27,605 nucleotides of DNA from Fibrobacter sp. UBA4373 (GTDB lineage: Bacteria > Fibrobacterota > Fibrobacteria > Fibrobacterales > Fibrobacteraceae): contig DGSB01000032.1 of the NCBI GenBank assembly GCA_002390045.1, positions 1-27,605 of the forward strand. The letters are read 5' to 3'. The notes beneath the pieces are model-generated. The model was not told the DNA's origin. It saw only the letters and a program-made list of their open reading frames with translations, and searched no databases. This document shows, piece by piece, positions 7,835-15,546 of the stretch. The translations under genes were made by a program, and so were the position numbers. Every line of letters begins with the position of its first letter. The stretch's first letter is position 1.

Positions 7835-9112
7835 ATGCAAAACAAAATTGACAACAAAGTCGCCATCGTAAACCTCGGAACCGAACTGACCCAAGGCTTT
7901 ACGCTGAACACGAACGCCCATTGGATGGCCGGTCGTCTGCGCGACCTCGGTTTCGAAGTCTCTTACGAAATAACCCTTCCGGACGATGCAAGCGTTTGGA
8001 ACGCGACTTGGGAAATGATCCGGAAAGCGCAAGTGCAAACGGTAATCCTCGGTGGCGGTCTCGGTCCCACAGAAGACGATAAGACCCGAAGCCTTGTCGC
8101 AGACACTTTGAACGCCCCGCTCGAATTCCACGCAGAATGCATCGCCCCGATCAAGGCGTTTATCGAAAGTCGCGGTTGGAAATATTCCGAAGCAAACAAA
8201 ATTCAGGCGTATTTTCCGCGTGGAGCTCAAATTTTAGAAAACCCAGTCGGAACCGCTCCGGGCTTTTCGATTTCGCAAGACGGCATCACCCTTTTTGCTG
8301 TCCCAGGCGTTCCGTTTGAAGCGAAAGACATGTTTGACCGTCATATTGTTCCCTTCCTCAAAACAAAGGGAGTCAAGCCTTTCTTCAGCAAAGAGCTGCG
8401 CCTTGCAGGCATTTTCGAATCGAATATGGCGGAAATGTTTCAAAACGTGAAGTTCCCCGCAGGCGTTTCGTGGTCGAGCCTTCCCGTGGACGACTCTATT
8501 ATTTTCCGCACCTATACGCGGGAATCCGAAGCGGTTTTGAAAGCTGTCGAACAACAGCTGATTGAAGCCTTGGACGACAAGCTCTGCGTCATTTCGACGG
8601 ATGGAAAATGCCTGACGGAAACCATCGCCGATTTGCTGAAGTCCCGAGGCGAAACCCTTTCGACGGCGGAATCCTGCACAGGCGGCATGATTTCGAGCGA
8701 AATGGTGAACCTCGCCGGCATCAGCGAAGTTTTTAAAGGCGGAGCCTGCACCTACTGGAACGAAGCGAAAGAAGATCTGGTTGGAGTTCCGCACGAAGTG
8801 CTCGCAAAACACGGAGCCGTCAGTGAAGAAACGGTTCTCGCCATGGCCGAAGGCGCACGAAAGGCCTACCATACAGACTGGGCGGTCGCGACTTCCGGCG
8901 TCGCAGGCCCAGACGGTGGCACTCCGGAAAAACCGGTCGGCCTAGTATGGATGGCTGTCGCCTCAAAAAGCCAAAAATTTGCCTTCTGCAAAAAATTTTC
9001 CGGAAATCGTGGACAAATCCGTCGCAAAAGCGTCTTTAAAGTACTGGACGCCCTGCGCCGCGCGATTCTCAAAGAAAATGAACAGAAAAGCACTTGCACA
9101 AAAGTTCAGTAA
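7835..9112 (+). CDS. cinA: CinA: MoCF-like N-terminal domain plus nicotinamide-nucleotide amidase (PncC) domain
   Basis: A 425-residue two-domain protein of the usual CinA length. Residues 8-170 form the MoCF-like (COG1058) domain with NLGTELTQG, NTNAHWMAGRL and ILGGGLGPTEDDKT; some CinA proteins have ADP-ribose pyrophosphatase activity here. Residues about 260-415 form the PncC domain with STAESCTGG (catalytic serine in the SCTGG motif), VFKGGACTYW, AVSEETVLAMAEGA and TSGVAGPDGGTPEKPVG. PncC deamidates nicotinamide mononucleotide for pyridine-nucleotide salvage. The ATG at 7835 is chosen over the in-frame ATG at 7778 because AAGGA lies about 10 nt upstream and the conserved domain begins right after it. 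Its 3' end carries the recA promoter and LexA-like box; the cinA-recA order is a known pairing in several phyla. Confidence 0.95.
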   Translation: MQNKIDNKVAIVNLGTELTQGFTLNTNAHWMAGRLRDLGFEVSYEITLPDDASVWNATWEMIRKAQVQTVILGGGLGPTEDDKTRSLVADTLNAPLEFHAECIAPIKAFIESRGWKYSEANKIQAYFPRGAQILENPVGTAPGFSISQDGITLFAVPGVPFEAKDMFDRHIVPFLKTKGVKPFFSKELRLAGIFESNMAEMFQNVKFPAGVSWSSLPVDDSIIFRTYTRESEAVLKAVEQQLIEALDDKLCVISTDGKCLTETIADLLKSRGETLSTAESCTGGMISSEMVNLAGISEVFKGGACTYWNEAKEDLVGVPHEVLAKHGAVSEETVLAMAEGARKAYHTDWAVATSGVAGPDGGTPEKPVGLVWMAVASKSQKFAFCKKFSGNRGQIRRKSVFKVLDALRRAILKENEQKSTCTKVQ

Positions 9113-9122
9113 TTTATATATT
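9094..9122 (+). promoter_or_regulatory. recA promoter
   Basis: TTGCAC (9094-9099) and TATATT (9117-9122) are separated by exactly 17 bp, giving a start about 35 bp before the recA ATG and just ahead of its ribosome binding site region. The -35 box lies inside the last codons of cinA, so recA can be transcribed independently of cinA. Confidence 0.65.
9095..9108 (+). promoter_or_regulatory. Candidate LexA (SOS) operator of recA
   Basis: TGCACAAAAGTTCA at 9095-9108 matches the Fibrobacter LexA motif as I recall it (TGCNC-N4-GTGCA) with one mismatch, GTTCA for GTGCA. It overlaps the -35 box of the recA promoter, where a LexA repressor would block RNA polymerase. The match to the recalled motif is the basis; binding is inference. 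Confidence 0.5.
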
Positions 9123-9156
9123 CAGAAAGAACAAAAATCAATTGGAGAATAAAAAC

Positions 9157-10260
9157 ATGGCAAAGAAATCTGCAGCAGCAACCCTCAATACCCCGCTTTC
9201 TGGCGAAAAGGCAAAGGCTGTCGAAGCCGCAATCGCTCAGATCGAAAAGAACTTCGGTAAGGGTTCCATCATGACATTGGGCGGTCAGCCGGAACAGAAC
9301 ATTCCGGTGATCCCGTCGGGCTGCATCCAGTTGGATATGGCTCTCGGCGTGGGAGGTTTCCCGCGTGGCCGTATCATCGAAATTTTTGGACCGGAATCTT
9401 CGGGTAAAACGACCCTTTCGCTCCACGCCATTGCAGAAGCTCAAAAGCAGGGCGGCGTCGCCGCCTTCATCGATGCCGAACACGCATTCGACCCGGTTTA
9501 CGCTCGTCACCTAGGCATCAACATCGACCAGCTTCTCGTTTCCCAGCCGGATACGGGTGAACAGGCTCTCGACATCGCCGAAACCCTCGTCCGCTCCGGA
9601 GCCATCGACATTATCGTCATCGACTCGGTCGCAGCCCTCGTTCCTCAGGCCGAAATCAACGGCGAAATGGGCGACAACCATGTCGGACTCCAGGCTCGTC
9701 TCATGTCGCAGGCTCTCCGTAAGCTCACCGGCATCCTTTCCAAGTCCAACACCTGCATGATCTTCATCAACCAGCTCCGCATGAAGATCGGCGTCATGTT
9801 CGGCAACCCGGAAACCACGACCGGCGGTAATGCTCTGAAATTCTACGCATCGCAGCGTATCGATATTCGCCGTATCGCCCAAATCAAGAACGGCGAAGAA
9901 GTCATCGGTAACCGTACCCGAGTCAAGATTGTCAAGAACAAGGTTGCTGCCCCGTTCACCCAATGCGAATTCGACATTCTCTACGGTCAGGGCATTTCCC
10001 GCGAAGCAAGCATTCTCGACCTCGGCGTAGAACTCGACGTTGTGGAAAAGAGCGGTTCTTGGTTCTCTTATAACGGGGAACGCATTGGTCAGGGTCGCGA
10101 AAGCACTCGCCTTTTCCTCAAGAGCAATCCGGAAATTTGCGCAGAAATCGACGCTAAAATTCGCGAAAAGATGAAGGACGTGAAAATGTTCGACATCTCC
10201 GAAGACGAAGCTTTGGCTATCAGCGACGACGCAGACGAAGCCGCCGCCGAAGAAGCCTAA
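9157..10260 (+). CDS. recA: RecA recombinase
   Basis: A 367-residue RecA of normal length: an ATP-dependent strand-exchange protein for recombination repair and co-protease for LexA cleavage. Seen: Walker A GPESSGKT at residues 78-85, AFIDAEHAFDPVYA, the Walker B strand IIVIDSVAALVP, the L1 loop EINGEMGDNHVGLQARLMSQ, FINQLRMKIGVMFGNPETTTGG (L2) and the RIGQGRE segment. The C-terminal tail is acidic and alanine-rich (DDADEAAAEEA), as in other RecA proteins. The ATG at 9157 is preceded by GGAG at 9-nt spacing; an upstream in-frame ATG at 9094 lies inside cinA. It has its own promoter, a LexA-like box, and a hairpin with T-run downstream. Confidence 0.99.
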   Translation: MAKKSAAATLNTPLSGEKAKAVEAAIAQIEKNFGKGSIMTLGGQPEQNIPVIPSGCIQLDMALGVGGFPRGRIIEIFGPESSGKTTLSLHAIAEAQKQGGVAAFIDAEHAFDPVYARHLGINIDQLLVSQPDTGEQALDIAETLVRSGAIDIIVIDSVAALVPQAEINGEMGDNHVGLQARLMSQALRKLTGILSKSNTCMIFINQLRMKIGVMFGNPETTTGGNALKFYASQRIDIRRIAQIKNGEEVIGNRTRVKIVKNKVAAPFTQCEFDILYGQGISREASILDLGVELDVVEKSGSWFSYNGERIGQGRESTRLFLKSNPEICAEIDAKIREKMKDVKMFDISEDEALAISDDADEAAAEEA

Positions 10261-10277
10261 TCCAAGACTCCGTTGAT

Positions 10278-10358
10278 AAAGTTCTTTTCCTAATCCAACC
10301 TGGCGTCGGTTTCGCCATATTCCGATAGCCTCGCGAATAGGGAAAGAACTTTTTTTTG
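10278..10358 (+). terminator. Long branched terminator downstream of recA
   Basis: Arms 10278-10292 and 10338-10352 pair over 15 bp (one G-T pair) and are followed by a run of eight T (10350-10357). The 45-nt loop holds a further hairpin, TGGCG at 10301-10305 with CGCCA at 10313-10317, and possibly a third short one (CGA/TCG), so the whole is Y-shaped. It ends recA transcription in the simplest reading. Confidence 0.7.
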
Positions 10359-10396
10359 TAACCTTTCATAGCACAAATTTGTAAGCGTTTCGGACC

Positions 10397-10425
10397 TTGA
10401 TATAGAGTAAACTCTAACGTATATT
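10397..10425 (+). promoter_or_regulatory. MerR-type promoter with operator palindrome
   Basis: TTGATA (10397-10402) and TATATT (10420-10425) flank the perfect inverted repeat TAGAGT-AA-ACTCTA (10403-10416). Such a palindrome between -35 and -10 is the classic MerR-family operator, and the GAGT..ACTC core is that seen for NmlR/AdhR-type members. The spacer is 17 bp by these boxes rather than the stretched 19-20 bp of MerR-activated promoters, which would favour simple autorepression. Confidence 0.65.
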
Positions 10426-10445
10426 GATTAAAAACGAGGAGCGCC

Positions 10446-10913
10446 ATGTCTTATTCCATCGGTCAAGTCGCAGAAAGAACAGGTCTGTCCGCTTACACAC
10501 TCCGCTATTACGAAAAAGAAGGGCTTTTGCCTTTTGTGCAAAAAAACGCTTCCGGCCTTCGTGTATACAGCGATAGCGACATCAGCTGGCTCTCGATGAT
10601 CGAATGTTTAAAAGCCACCGGGATGCCCATCAAGGAAATCCGCCAATACATCGAATGGTACAAAGAAGGCGACGCAACCCTTTCCAAACGTTTAGAACTC
10701 TTCCGCAAACGACGCTTGACCGTTATGCAGGAACTCTCCAAGCTTCAAAAGATTCTCGGTAAAGTCGAATTTAAAATCCGACTTTACGAAAAAGCCGTCG
10801 CAGCAGGCAGTCTCCAAGCCGTAGACGGCTCGGAAGAAATCAACCAGCTCCGCGAAGAGCTTTTCGGCGACCCGAATTACTTCCCGGAAGTCGAAGAGAA
10901 AAAAGCGGTCTAA
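10446..10913 (+). CDS. MerR-family transcriptional regulator (AdhR/NmlR-like)
   Basis: A 155-residue cytoplasmic DNA-binding protein. The N-terminal winged helix-turn-helix is typical: YSIGQVAERTGLSAYTLRYYEKEGLL, then RVYSDSDISWLSMIECLKATGMPIKEIRQYI. A long dimerisation helix (about residues 75-120) follows. The cysteine in IECLKATGMP sits where NmlR/AdhR-type regulators carry a redox- or aldehyde-sensing cysteine; it is the only cysteine, so metal sensing is unlikely. The ATG at 10446 has GAGGAG at 5-6 nt spacing. A MerR-type operator lies 20-50 bp upstream, implying autoregulation. The exported protein gene starts 27 bp after its stop and may be a target. The inducer is unknown. Confidence 0.92.
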   Translation: MSYSIGQVAERTGLSAYTLRYYEKEGLLPFVQKNASGLRVYSDSDISWLSMIECLKATGMPIKEIRQYIEWYKEGDATLSKRLELFRKRRLTVMQELSKLQKILGKVEFKIRLYEKAVAAGSLQAVDGSEEINQLREELFGDPNYFPEVEEKKAV

Positions 10914-10930
10914 ATTCAAATAATTATCTT

Positions 10931-10955
10931 TACGGATGTCATGACGGCATCCGTA
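10931..10955 (+). promoter_or_regulatory. Hairpin enclosing the start codon of the 10941 gene
   Basis: TACGGATG (10931-10938) pairs perfectly with CATCCGTA (10948-10955) over 8 bp; the 9-nt loop TCATGACGG holds the ATG at 10941-10943. The only Shine-Dalgarno-like bases (GGA) are in the stem. Folding would hinder ribosome access. No T-run follows, so it is a poor terminator for the regulator gene. Confidence 0.45.
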
Positions 10956-11702
10956 TTTCGAATTTTCGCATTTTTATGTCTTTTTAGCGCCTTCGCTTTT
11001 GCCGAAGAGTGCCCCGAACCTCTTGTCCAAGAAAATGCGGTCATTTCCTTGGAAGGGCGTTTTGTCAACCGCGATTACAAACGCATCCATGTCGACATCA
11101 TCTGGCGTCACAAGCCAACTTCCGCAGATACCTTTGACATCACCGTCTCTCGCAAGGAATCCTTCCGCTACGTATCGGCCAAGGAATTCCGCTATATGGA
11201 ATTTAAGCCGGAAAACGTCCGCAGACAAATGGCCATGCACCATCTCAAGGAAAACATCGGAGAAAGCCCTCTCAAATGGGACGATTTCGAGCTCCTTGCC
11301 CACGGCCATTACCTTTGCCACGATAGCCTGCACAACGATTCCACCCTTCTTTACACTTCCCGTTCGCAGGCATGGTTTACCATCCAGAGGAACTCGGGCA
11401 CAAGACCGGATTCCTTGCAGATGAACGGTCCTTTCGGCGAAACCCGCAAGCTCTACATCCATTCCTGGAAAAAATTCACCGATTTTACGGTTCCGGCCAT
11501 TATCGACATCCAGGGGAACAACTATACCGGAAGTCTTTGGACTCGAGCCGCTTTCCGTTTTTTTGAGCCGATTGAACCCTCAAAACCGATTCCTCTGGTC
11601 AAATATCAACTTCCCCAAGGCCTAAGCCAAGCGAGACAATCAATGTTTGGGGACCGGCTTGATCGAGAAAGTAAAGTTCCTCTGATACTGGAGATGCACT
11701 AA
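10941..11702 (+). CDS. Exported protein of unknown function
   Basis: A 253-residue protein that I do not recognise. Residues 1-21 are a clear signal peptide (hydrophobic FAFLCLFSAFAFA, then EECPE), so it is likely periplasmic or envelope-associated. The mature part is rich in beta-prone alternation (AWFTIQRNSGTRPDSLQM, LYIHSWKKFTDFTVPAIIDI, GSLWTRAAFRFF), reminiscent of LolA/LolB-type lipoprotein carriers; this is a weak inference with no diagnostic motif. The start is set by the signal peptide; the start codon lies in a hairpin loop. It follows a MerR-type regulator by 27 bp. The last 63 bp overlap the 3' end of the minus-strand gene, so the C-terminal tail after about residue 232 may be acquired read-through sequence. 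Confidence 0.7.
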   Translation: MTASVFRIFAFLCLFSAFAFAEECPEPLVQENAVISLEGRFVNRDYKRIHVDIIWRHKPTSADTFDITVSRKESFRYVSAKEFRYMEFKPENVRRQMAMHHLKENIGESPLKWDDFELLAHGHYLCHDSLHNDSTLLYTSRSQAWFTIQRNSGTRPDSLQMNGPFGETRKLYIHSWKKFTDFTVPAIIDIQGNNYTGSLWTRAAFRFFEPIEPSKPIPLVKYQLPQGLSQARQSMFGDRLDRESKVPLILEMH

Positions 11703-12623
11703 GAATTGTTGAGAAAGGCGTCCGCAATAAAAACGTTTCTTTTCTCGCATCCAAAATCCGCCCAGCAGCTGCAATTTGTTTTCAGCAGAATCGCCCCACC
11801 GCAAGGAAGGTCCCAACAGCCCGATCGTATAGCTCAGCGGCTCCTTCAGGTACGTATTCCGGGAAGACTTCGAATTTCCCGTATTGTACTGGTTTAAAAA
11901 GCCCGCCACGGCCCAGTTCTTCGTGAACGGAAGATAGGCGTAAGCGATTAAATCGATGATGTAATCGCGGCTAAAAACCGGAATGTTTCTGCGATAATCG
12001 AAGCTTTTACCTTCAAACTCCGTGCTGATGTCGACAAAAGTAAAATGCGCTCCAATTCCTAAAAGGGCATCTTTTCCAAATGTGTATTCGAGGTCAAAGT
12101 AGAACGCAAAGTTCTGCATGAAGTCCACGGAAGATTCATCGGAATAGATACGGTTCGTAATCCAGTCCGCATTCCAGGAATCCGCAATACTCCCGTTTTC
12201 CGCATTGCTCGCAAGGGTCATTTCCACATTCGAATCGAAATAGGTATAATGCTCATAAAGGAAGCGGGCCTCGATCTGCGGATTCATTTCAAGCGGACGA
12301 CCGCCGATACCGACCCGGAATCCCCCGTAGAACGGAGAAATGTCTACATCTGCCGAAAGGCGAAGGAATGCCGCATTCGGATCCAAATCATTACCATACG
12401 GCAAATCGTAAAAAGGTTCTATCCAGTTGAACGAAAAAGTTCCCGTGCCTTGGCTAAGCCACTGTCCCCAAACAAGCGGCGAATTTCCCGAAAGCGTATA
12501 AGACAGATTGGGGCCGTATTGCAGGCGGTATAGACCATTCATATCAAAAATATCCGCAAATACGCTACTCGCAAAGAGCAGCGCCGCTAATCCGACCTTT
12601 TTGTACAAATGGAAAAATTGCAT
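11640..12623 (-). CDS. Outer-membrane beta-barrel-like protein of unknown function
   Basis: A 327-residue exported protein from the ATG at 12623; the frame runs on to 12746, but the signal peptide MQFFHLYKKVGLAALLFASS...FA fixes this start. The mature protein has the make-up of an outer-membrane barrel: alternating aromatic and polar strands such as FAFYDLEYTF-like segments (AFYFDLEYTFGKDALLGIGAHFTFVD, read in parts), many Y, F and W, glycine turns, and a near-terminal strand VHLQYQRNFTF. No family motif is recognised. The ribosome binding site is weak (TGGGA). Its start is divergent from the MCE permease gene with about 120 bp between, and its 3' end overlaps the convergent gene by 63 bp. 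Confidence 0.72.
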   Translation of the reverse strand: MQFFHLYKKVGLAALLFASSVFADIFDMNGLYRLQYGPNLSYTLSGNSPLVWGQWLSQGTGTFSFNWIEPFYDLPYGNDLDPNAAFLRLSADVDISPFYGGFRVGIGGRPLEMNPQIEARFLYEHYTYFDSNVEMTLASNAENGSIADSWNADWITNRIYSDESSVDFMQNFAFYFDLEYTFGKDALLGIGAHFTFVDISTEFEGKSFDYRRNIPVFSRDYIIDLIAYAYLPFTKNWAVAGFLNQYNTGNSKSSRNTYLKEPLSYTIGLLGPSLRWGDSAENKLQLLGGFWMREKKRFYCGRLSQQFLVHLQYQRNFTFSIKPVPKH

Positions 12624-12745
12624 CGTCCCAAAAGTAAAAATATTTTGGACCTTTTTAAAACGATTCGTCACCAAAGAAGCCTTTCTGTCACAATTCAGAA
12701 CAATTTCATCAAGAGATGCGGAATTCTTTTCTAAATTGCGGGTCA

Positions 12746-13813
12746 ATGGATAATTTTACGACAGTTTCACTCCCGAGGGAAATCAGACCAAAGGATATCG
12801 CGATCATTCAAAAGCGATGCCTTCGCATTCTTCGCCACGGGAATCTCCGTGTAGACGGTTCCGCTGTCGAAACACTCGATTTTTTCGGAGAGACCTTCCT
12901 TGCCGACATCGCTACCGCTGCAGAAAGCAGCAACCACCGGTGCGTGCTCAAAGGATTTGCTCCATCCATCCGCGAAAAGCTTTCCAAACTGACCATCAAC
13001 ATCGTTCCCGAAAAAGACGACAGCAACAAGATGAGCTTTGTAGAAAGGCTCGGCGACGGTGGTTTTAAGGTTTTACAAGGTTTTCGAGATTTTGCCTATT
13101 TGCTCAGCGAATGCGCGTATTGGACAATTTTTAAGCCTTTCGACAAGAACCATATTCCATTCCACGGAACCGCCCTGCAGTTGTTCCGTTTGGGCAGCAA
13201 CGCCTGCGGAATCGTTTTTTTGCTCGTCTTTTTGATTGCCTTTTCGCTTGCCTTCCAAAGTTCGAACATGTTGAACGCTGTGGGTGGCGGTTCGTACCTC
13301 GCCGGCGGTCTCGGATTTCTGATGTTTGCCGAAATCGGCCCGCTGTTGAGTTCCATCATTCTCGCCGGACGTTCGGGAAGTTCCATTACCGCAGAAATTG
13401 CGAGCATGACCGTTGCCGAAGAAATCAAAGCGTTAAGAACCATGGGAATCCCGCCCATCCAATTTTTGGTACTTCCCCGCTTTAAGGCTTTGAGCGTGGC
13501 GGTGCCGATCCTTTCTTTCTGTTCCTCGATTTTTGGGTGCCTTGCCGGCATGATCGTCGCGGATCTTGTTTGTGAAATTTCTCCGTACAACTACATCCTT
13601 TCACTGAAAGACGGGATCAACATCGTTCTCATCGTCAAGAGCATGATCAAGTCGCTCGTTTTCGGTTGGATCATTGCCCTTGTCGCAGCCCAAAAAGGAT
13701 TGAATGTCCGGGGCGGCGCAGACGCCGTCGGCAAAGCGACGACCTCTTGCGTGGTCACTTCCATTTCAGGAATTATCATCGCGGACGCGATTTTCTCATT
13801 CATCTATTACTAA
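12746..13813 (+). CDS. mlaE: MCE-system ABC transporter permease (MlaE family) with N-terminal STAS domain
   Basis: A 355-residue inner-membrane permease for lipid transport between the two membranes. Residues 1-90 are a STAS-like domain (IRHGNLRVDGSAVETLDFFG-like, serving the role of the separate MlaB); 100-355 are the MlaE/YrbE permease with VGGGSYLAGGLGFLMFAEIG, PLLSSIILAGRSGSSITAEI and EEIKALRTMGIPPIQFLVLP, motifs strongly kept in the family, and five or so hydrophobic segments. The ATG at 12746 is preferred to the in-frame ATG at 12716, which adds an unrelated decapeptide; neither has a strong ribosome binding site. It heads a four-gene operon, 7 bp before the ATPase gene. Confidence 0.92.
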   Translation: MDNFTTVSLPREIRPKDIAIIQKRCLRILRHGNLRVDGSAVETLDFFGETFLADIATAAESSNHRCVLKGFAPSIREKLSKLTINIVPEKDDSNKMSFVERLGDGGFKVLQGFRDFAYLLSECAYWTIFKPFDKNHIPFHGTALQLFRLGSNACGIVFLLVFLIAFSLAFQSSNMLNAVGGGSYLAGGLGFLMFAEIGPLLSSIILAGRSGSSITAEIASMTVAEEIKALRTMGIPPIQFLVLPRFKALSVAVPILSFCSSIFGCLAGMIVADLVCEISPYNYILSLKDGINIVLIVKSMIKSLVFGWIIALVAAQKGLNVRGGADAVGKATTSCVVTSISGIIIADAIFSFIYY

Positions 13814-13820
13814 AGAAGCT

Positions 13821-14600
13821 ATGTCGAATCTCGAAGTCAAACATCTGCGCGCCGGTTACGGTCAAAAGGTTATCCTGGAGGATATCTCGTTTACCGTACA
13901 GCCTCGCGAAATCCGGATGATCCTCGGTGCTTCGGGCTGCGGCAAGTCCACTCTCTTAAACAACATTTTAAAACTCGAACATGCGATTTCGGGAACGCTT
14001 TCTTTCTTCGGCGAAGAAATTCCGACGAAAGAGCCGATACCAGACAGGATTCGTCGTCGCACGGGCGTTTTGTTCCAGGGCGGTGCGCTGCTCACGAATT
14101 TGACCGTGGCCGAAAATGTCGCCCTGCCGATCCGTCGAAGCTATCCCAAGCTTTCCAAGACGACTCTCGACGAAATCGTCGCCGATCGACTCGAAAAAGT
14201 CCACCTGTTGAACGCTTTTTACAAGTTCCCTGCCGAACTTTCGGGCGGTATGCGTAAACGCGCAGCCCTTGCCCGCGCGATCGCTTTTGAACCGGAGCTT
14301 CTCTTTTGCGACGAACCATCGGCAGGCCTTGACCCGGTGACATCACGTTCCCTGGACGAGCTCTTGCTTGAACTTCGCGACACACTCGGAGTTTCGGTCG
14401 TCATCGTTTCGCACGAACTGGAAAGCATCAAGACGATTACAGACAAGTTCATTTATCTGCAAAACGGCAACATTTTGATGGACGGAACTTTAGACGAAGG
14501 TCTCCATTCCGAAATTCCTGTCATCCACAACTTTTTCGCCCGCGAACACCAGAAGCCCGTGTTCAACAGGCGCTTTATCCATTTTGAATTTGAGGACTAA
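13821..14600 (+). CDS. mlaF: MCE-system ABC transporter ATPase (MlaF family)
   Basis: A 259-residue cytoplasmic ATPase that powers the MCE lipid transporter. Seen: Walker A GASGCGKST (residues 34-42), Q-loop GVLFQGGALLTNLTV, signature LSGGMRKRAALARA, Walker B LLFCDEPSAGLDPVTS and switch histidine VIVSHE. The GGMRKR form of the signature and FQGGALLTNLTVAENVALP are characteristic of MlaF/MkL-type ATPases. The start at 13821 has AAAGAAG just upstream, 7 bp after the permease stop; the frame is open upstream into the permease gene, which is rejected as non-conserved. Confidence 0.96.
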   Translation: MSNLEVKHLRAGYGQKVILEDISFTVQPREIRMILGASGCGKSTLLNNILKLEHAISGTLSFFGEEIPTKEPIPDRIRRRTGVLFQGGALLTNLTVAENVALPIRRSYPKLSKTTLDEIVADRLEKVHLLNAFYKFPAELSGGMRKRAALARAIAFEPELLFCDEPSAGLDPVTSRSLDELLLELRDTLGVSVVIVSHELESIKTITDKFIYLQNGNILMDGTLDEGLHSEIPVIHNFFAREHQKPVFNRRFIHFEFED

Positions 14601-14608
14601 CATTTTTT

Positions 14609-15532
14609 ATGGATACGACAAGAACAGAACGCATCCGACTCGGCATTTTCCTACTCCTCTGCCTAGGAGCGGCCATCGGATTTACGGTTTTCATCGCCCA
14701 GCAGCAGCTGTCCAACCGAAAGAACGAATACTACACCATTTTTTCGGAATCGGTCATCGGTCTTTCGATCGATGCCAAGGTGAAGCTGAACGGCATTGAA
14801 GTCGGCAATGTGACCGCCATCCACATCGACAGCACCAATCTGGACAACGTCGTCGTTCGTTTTGACGTGAAAGAAGGAACCCCGGTCAAGCAAGGAACCA
14901 GGGCCCAGATGACACACGGCATTTCTCTCACCGGTCAAAAAGATCTGGTCCTTTCGGGCGGACAGGTCGACGAACCGGACGTTCCCGTAGGCGGTCTTGT
15001 TCTCGCGGCTCCGAATGCGATTTCACAGGTTCTCGGCAAAGCGGGAAACTCCGTCGAACGCATTGAAAAAATGCTCGAGCAGTTGAACAACATTCTCTCC
15101 GAAGAAAACGCCAAGGCAATTACAAATACCCTTAAAAATCTCGAAAAGGTCAGCGCAAACACAGACAAATTAACCCGAGAAGCGCAAAAGCCGATGCAAG
15201 AAATCGAAGCCGCAGCGGTTTCCCTGCACAAGACTCTCGATGATGTCCAAAAAGCAGAAATCGCGCAAAAGCTCGAAAACGACCTGACCCTTGTCCAAGA
15301 AAAAATCCAGAGCATCGACACGCGTTCTTTGAACGACAATCTGGTTTCCGCTCTCGAATCCGTCAACCATCTTTCCAAGCGCGCCGATCTTGCCCTGTAC
15401 AACAACCAAGGGCGCCTTTCCGAAATTCTCGACCAGCTGAATACCGTCCTTTCGAACCTGAGCGACTTCTCGCAAAAGATCAAGCAGAATCCTTCCGCTC
15501 TCATCCGTTCCGAAACCCCACAAGGTCGCTAA
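14609..15532 (+). CDS. mlaD: MCE-domain lipid transport protein (MlaD family)
   Basis: A 307-residue inner-membrane-anchored periplasmic protein. Residues 10-30 form the single membrane segment (LGIFLLLCLGAAIGFTVFIA); about 38-117 the MCE domain (FSESVIGLSIDAKVKLNGIEVGNV, then ISLTGQKDLVLSGG); 145-305 are helical and coiled-coil prone (repeated EKMLEQLNNILSEENAK-like heptads), as in MlaD/PqiB-like proteins whose helices form the pore or a tunnel. A GAGGA lies before the ATG, 8 bp after the ATPase stop. The long helical tail is larger than that of E. coli MlaD (about 180 residues) and closer to single-MCE proteins of other phyla. Confidence 0.92.
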   Translation: MDTTRTERIRLGIFLLLCLGAAIGFTVFIAQQQLSNRKNEYYTIFSESVIGLSIDAKVKLNGIEVGNVTAIHIDSTNLDNVVVRFDVKEGTPVKQGTRAQMTHGISLTGQKDLVLSGGQVDEPDVPVGGLVLAAPNAISQVLGKAGNSVERIEKMLEQLNNILSEENAKAITNTLKNLEKVSANTDKLTREAQKPMQEIEAAAVSLHKTLDDVQKAEIAQKLENDLTLVQEKIQSIDTRSLNDNLVSALESVNHLSKRADLALYNNQGRLSEILDQLNTVLSNLSDFSQKIKQNPSALIRSETPQGR

Positions 15533-15546
15533 TCCGAGGTGTTTTT

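Noticed and set aside
10373..10382. ACAAATTTGT palindrome upstream of the MerR-type promoter
   Set aside because: A 10-bp AT-rich palindrome is expected by chance, and it lies outside the promoter and operator.
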